Of a stretch of DNA of 23,334 nucleotides, positions 22,144 to 23,334 are shown piece by piece (position 1 is the stretch's first letter; each line of letters starts with the position of its first letter). The DNA is from Spirochaeta sp. (GTDB lineage: Bacteria > Spirochaetota > Spirochaetia > DSM-27196 > Alkalispirochaetaceae): positions 1 to 23,334 of the forward strand of contig SKHA01000302.1 of assembly GCA_007117185.1 (NCBI GenBank), given 5' to 3'. Both the position numbers and the translations under genes were made by a program. Below the pieces are notes generated by a model. That model saw only the letters and a list, made by a program, of their open reading frames with translations, did no database searches and had not been told where the DNA came from.

Positions 22144-23334
22144 TCAGACGGTCAGATACAAGTACGATCCGGTGGAAACCAGGAAAATCACCATCGCTAC
22201 CGCGATATCGCTGAAGCTGAAGTGGAATGCCTTGACCCGATCCAGGAATGTGGCCCGTCGGACCCCGAACCAATAGATCAGGACAGCCACGCCAACCGTC
22301 CCGAAGAAGATCAGCCCCTTCTGCAGATAGTACGCCCCCGCCACGGAGATCTCCACCCCGAAGAGAAAGGTGATGATCGGTGCCGCGGCGATGCCGCCGA
22401 CGAGACACCCCAGCCCCATTACCAGGGAGATCGTCGAGGTGAACAGATCAGGTTGCTTACCCACCCGGGACTCCCGGTGGGCAGGGTCCGGTTCAGGAAC
22501 GAAGTCCGGTGCGGGGTGCTCCACCTTGAACCTGCCGAAGAATATTGTGGAAAATTTGACGAAGGAAACCGCCGTTCCCAGGTTGATCAGGTAGATCCCT
22601 GCCTCGGACCACCGTCCGGCGTAGGCGGTCTGAATCAGATATTTGGAGACGCTGCCGTTGAACAGGGGCGCCCCGGTGATCCCCAGCACCCCGGCCATCC
22701 CGGCCACAGCGATGAGGGGCATTCGCCTGAACACCCCGCGGATCTCCGTCACCGTCCTGGTGTGGTACACCTTGATGATCAGCCCGGCGGTAAGGAAGAG
22801 CAGCGCCTTGAAGAACGCGTGGTTGACGATGTGGTAGACGCCCCCCCAGTACGCTGCCTCCGTCCCGGAGTTGAGCCCCACCATGATCAGCCCCACCTGC
22901 GAGACGGTGTGATACGCAAGAATAAGCTTGATGTCCTTCTGGGCGATGGCCAGCAGGAACCCCGAGATCGCGGTGAGAAACCCGATCACCAGGAAGAAAT
23001 CCTCCGTCGGCAGGGCGGTACCGAAGATCTCCTGCATACGGATAAAAAGATAGACCCCCGCCTTGACCTGCACCCCCGAGAGCACCGCCGAGACGATGGA
23101 AGGGGCGCTGGGAGCACCGTGGGCCCGGGGCAGCCACGCGAAGAGCAGAAAGAATGCCCCCTTCACCCCGATGGGGGTGATGAGCAGCACGTACGGGATG
23201 ATCAGCGATTTCGGATCGGCGGTGGTGGCGGCGACCCGGGCCATCGATTCAAAATCGAGCACCCCCATCTGCCGGTAGACAAAACCCACGCCCAGCAGAA
23301 AAAACGCCATGGACAGCAGGTTGATCATGATGTA
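22144..23334 (-). CDS. mrpD: Second MrpD-like antiporter subunit (partial, continues beyond the window)
   Basis: This NuoL/M/N-like protein is cut at its N-terminus by the window end; the frame is open through 23334 (…YIMINLLSMAFFLLG). The first in-window ATG (23328) aligns with the middle of helix 6 of the other MrpD and is not the true start. At least 396 residues are present. It shares long near-identical stretches with the mrpD at 17803, such as FAWLPRAHGAPSAP, SAVLSGVQVKAGVYLF, AIAQKDIKLILAYHTVSQ and GITGAPLFNGSVSKY. The ion-path lysines are kept. It carries an extra charged loop (KVEHPAPDFVPEPDPAHRE) absent in the other copy. It probably supplies a second ion channel in the complex, in the place of the MrpA N-terminal part. 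Confidence 0.9.
   Translation of the reverse strand, partial: YIMINLLSMAFFLLGVGFVYRQMGVLDFESMARVAATTADPKSLIIPYVLLITPIGVKGAFFLLFAWLPRAHGAPSAPSIVSAVLSGVQVKAGVYLFIRMQEIFGTALPTEDFFLVIGFLTAISGFLLAIAQKDIKLILAYHTVSQVGLIMVGLNSGTEAAYWGGVYHIVNHAFFKALLFLTAGLIIKVYHTRTVTEIRGVFRRMPLIAVAGMAGVLGITGAPLFNGSVSKYLIQTAYAGRWSEAGIYLINLGTAVSFVKFSTIFFGRFKVEHPAPDFVPEPDPAHRESRVGKQPDLFTSTISLVMGLGCLVGGIAAAPIITFLFGVEISVAGAYYLQKGLIFFGTVGVAVLIYWFGVRRATFLDRVKAFHFSFSDIAVAMVIFLVSTGSYLYLTV

Noticed and set aside
1..23334. CRISPR array, tRNA, rRNA or riboswitch
   Set aside because: No regularly spaced repeats, cloverleaf, rRNA stretch or known riboswitch core was found on reading both strands; a covariance-model scan would settle this.

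Overview
The window is a gene-dense piece of a bacterial chromosome. It looks moderately high in GC by eye (not computed). Nearly every gene on a strand overlaps its neighbour by the ATGA type of stop/start overlap. A spirochaete is my best guess, possibly a salt- or alkali-tolerant Spirochaeta/Alkalispirochaeta relative. The reasons are the style of the Rex repressor, a PilZ protein, an Mrp-type Na+/H+ antiporter cluster and Gram-negative-like gene content. This is inference only; no rRNA or other phylogenetic marker is present.

Layout. (1) 1-3618: the redox repressor rex runs leftward, with a possible partial gene overlapping its end. Divergent from it are an Fe-S RNA uracil-C5 methyltransferase and, overlapping that, a secreted protein with a probable beta-propeller and helical repeats. 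(2) 3625-6338: hslO (Hsp33 redox chaperone, minus) and an LtaS/OpgB-like membrane phosphotransferase (plus) are divergent and appear to share one palindromic -35 element. (3) 6265-10034: fbpC, fbpB and fbpA, a ferric-iron ABC importer transcribed leftward from a strong promoter. (4) 10125-11505: an insertion sequence with matched terminal inverted repeats, lying between the iron importer and the next operon. (5) 11531-15089: tandem Fur-family operator-like boxes, a Fur/PerR-type regulator, a P1B-4 metal-efflux ATPase and a small methyltransferase, all overlapping. (6) 15147-17758: a membrane-anchored PilZ (c-di-GMP) protein overlapping a second LtaS-like enzyme that is a close paralogue of the first. 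(7) 17803-end, minus strand: a compact Mrp/Mbh-type antiporter operon in the order mrpD2 (cut by the window edge)-mrpE-mrpF-mrpG-mbhD-mbhE-mrpB-mrpC-mrpD1.

How they fit together. Regions 3-5 read as an iron-homeostasis locus: Fe(III) import on one side, a Fur-family sensor with a probable Fe(II)/Co(II) exporter on the other, and an IS element between them. Rex and Hsp33 add NADH/NAD+ and oxidative-stress sensing. Region 6 links a c-di-GMP receptor to an envelope polymer or lipid head-group transferase by translational coupling. Region 7 is a self-standing sodium/proton antiporter with the gene order of archaeal membrane-bound hydrogenase Mrp modules, but with no hydrogenase gene at its downstream end.

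No tRNA, rRNA or CRISPR array was seen. No stretch longer than 300 bases lacks a gene. The largest gaps are 10035-10267, holding the fbp promoter and IS left end, and 11447-11576, holding the IS right end and the Fur-type boxes.
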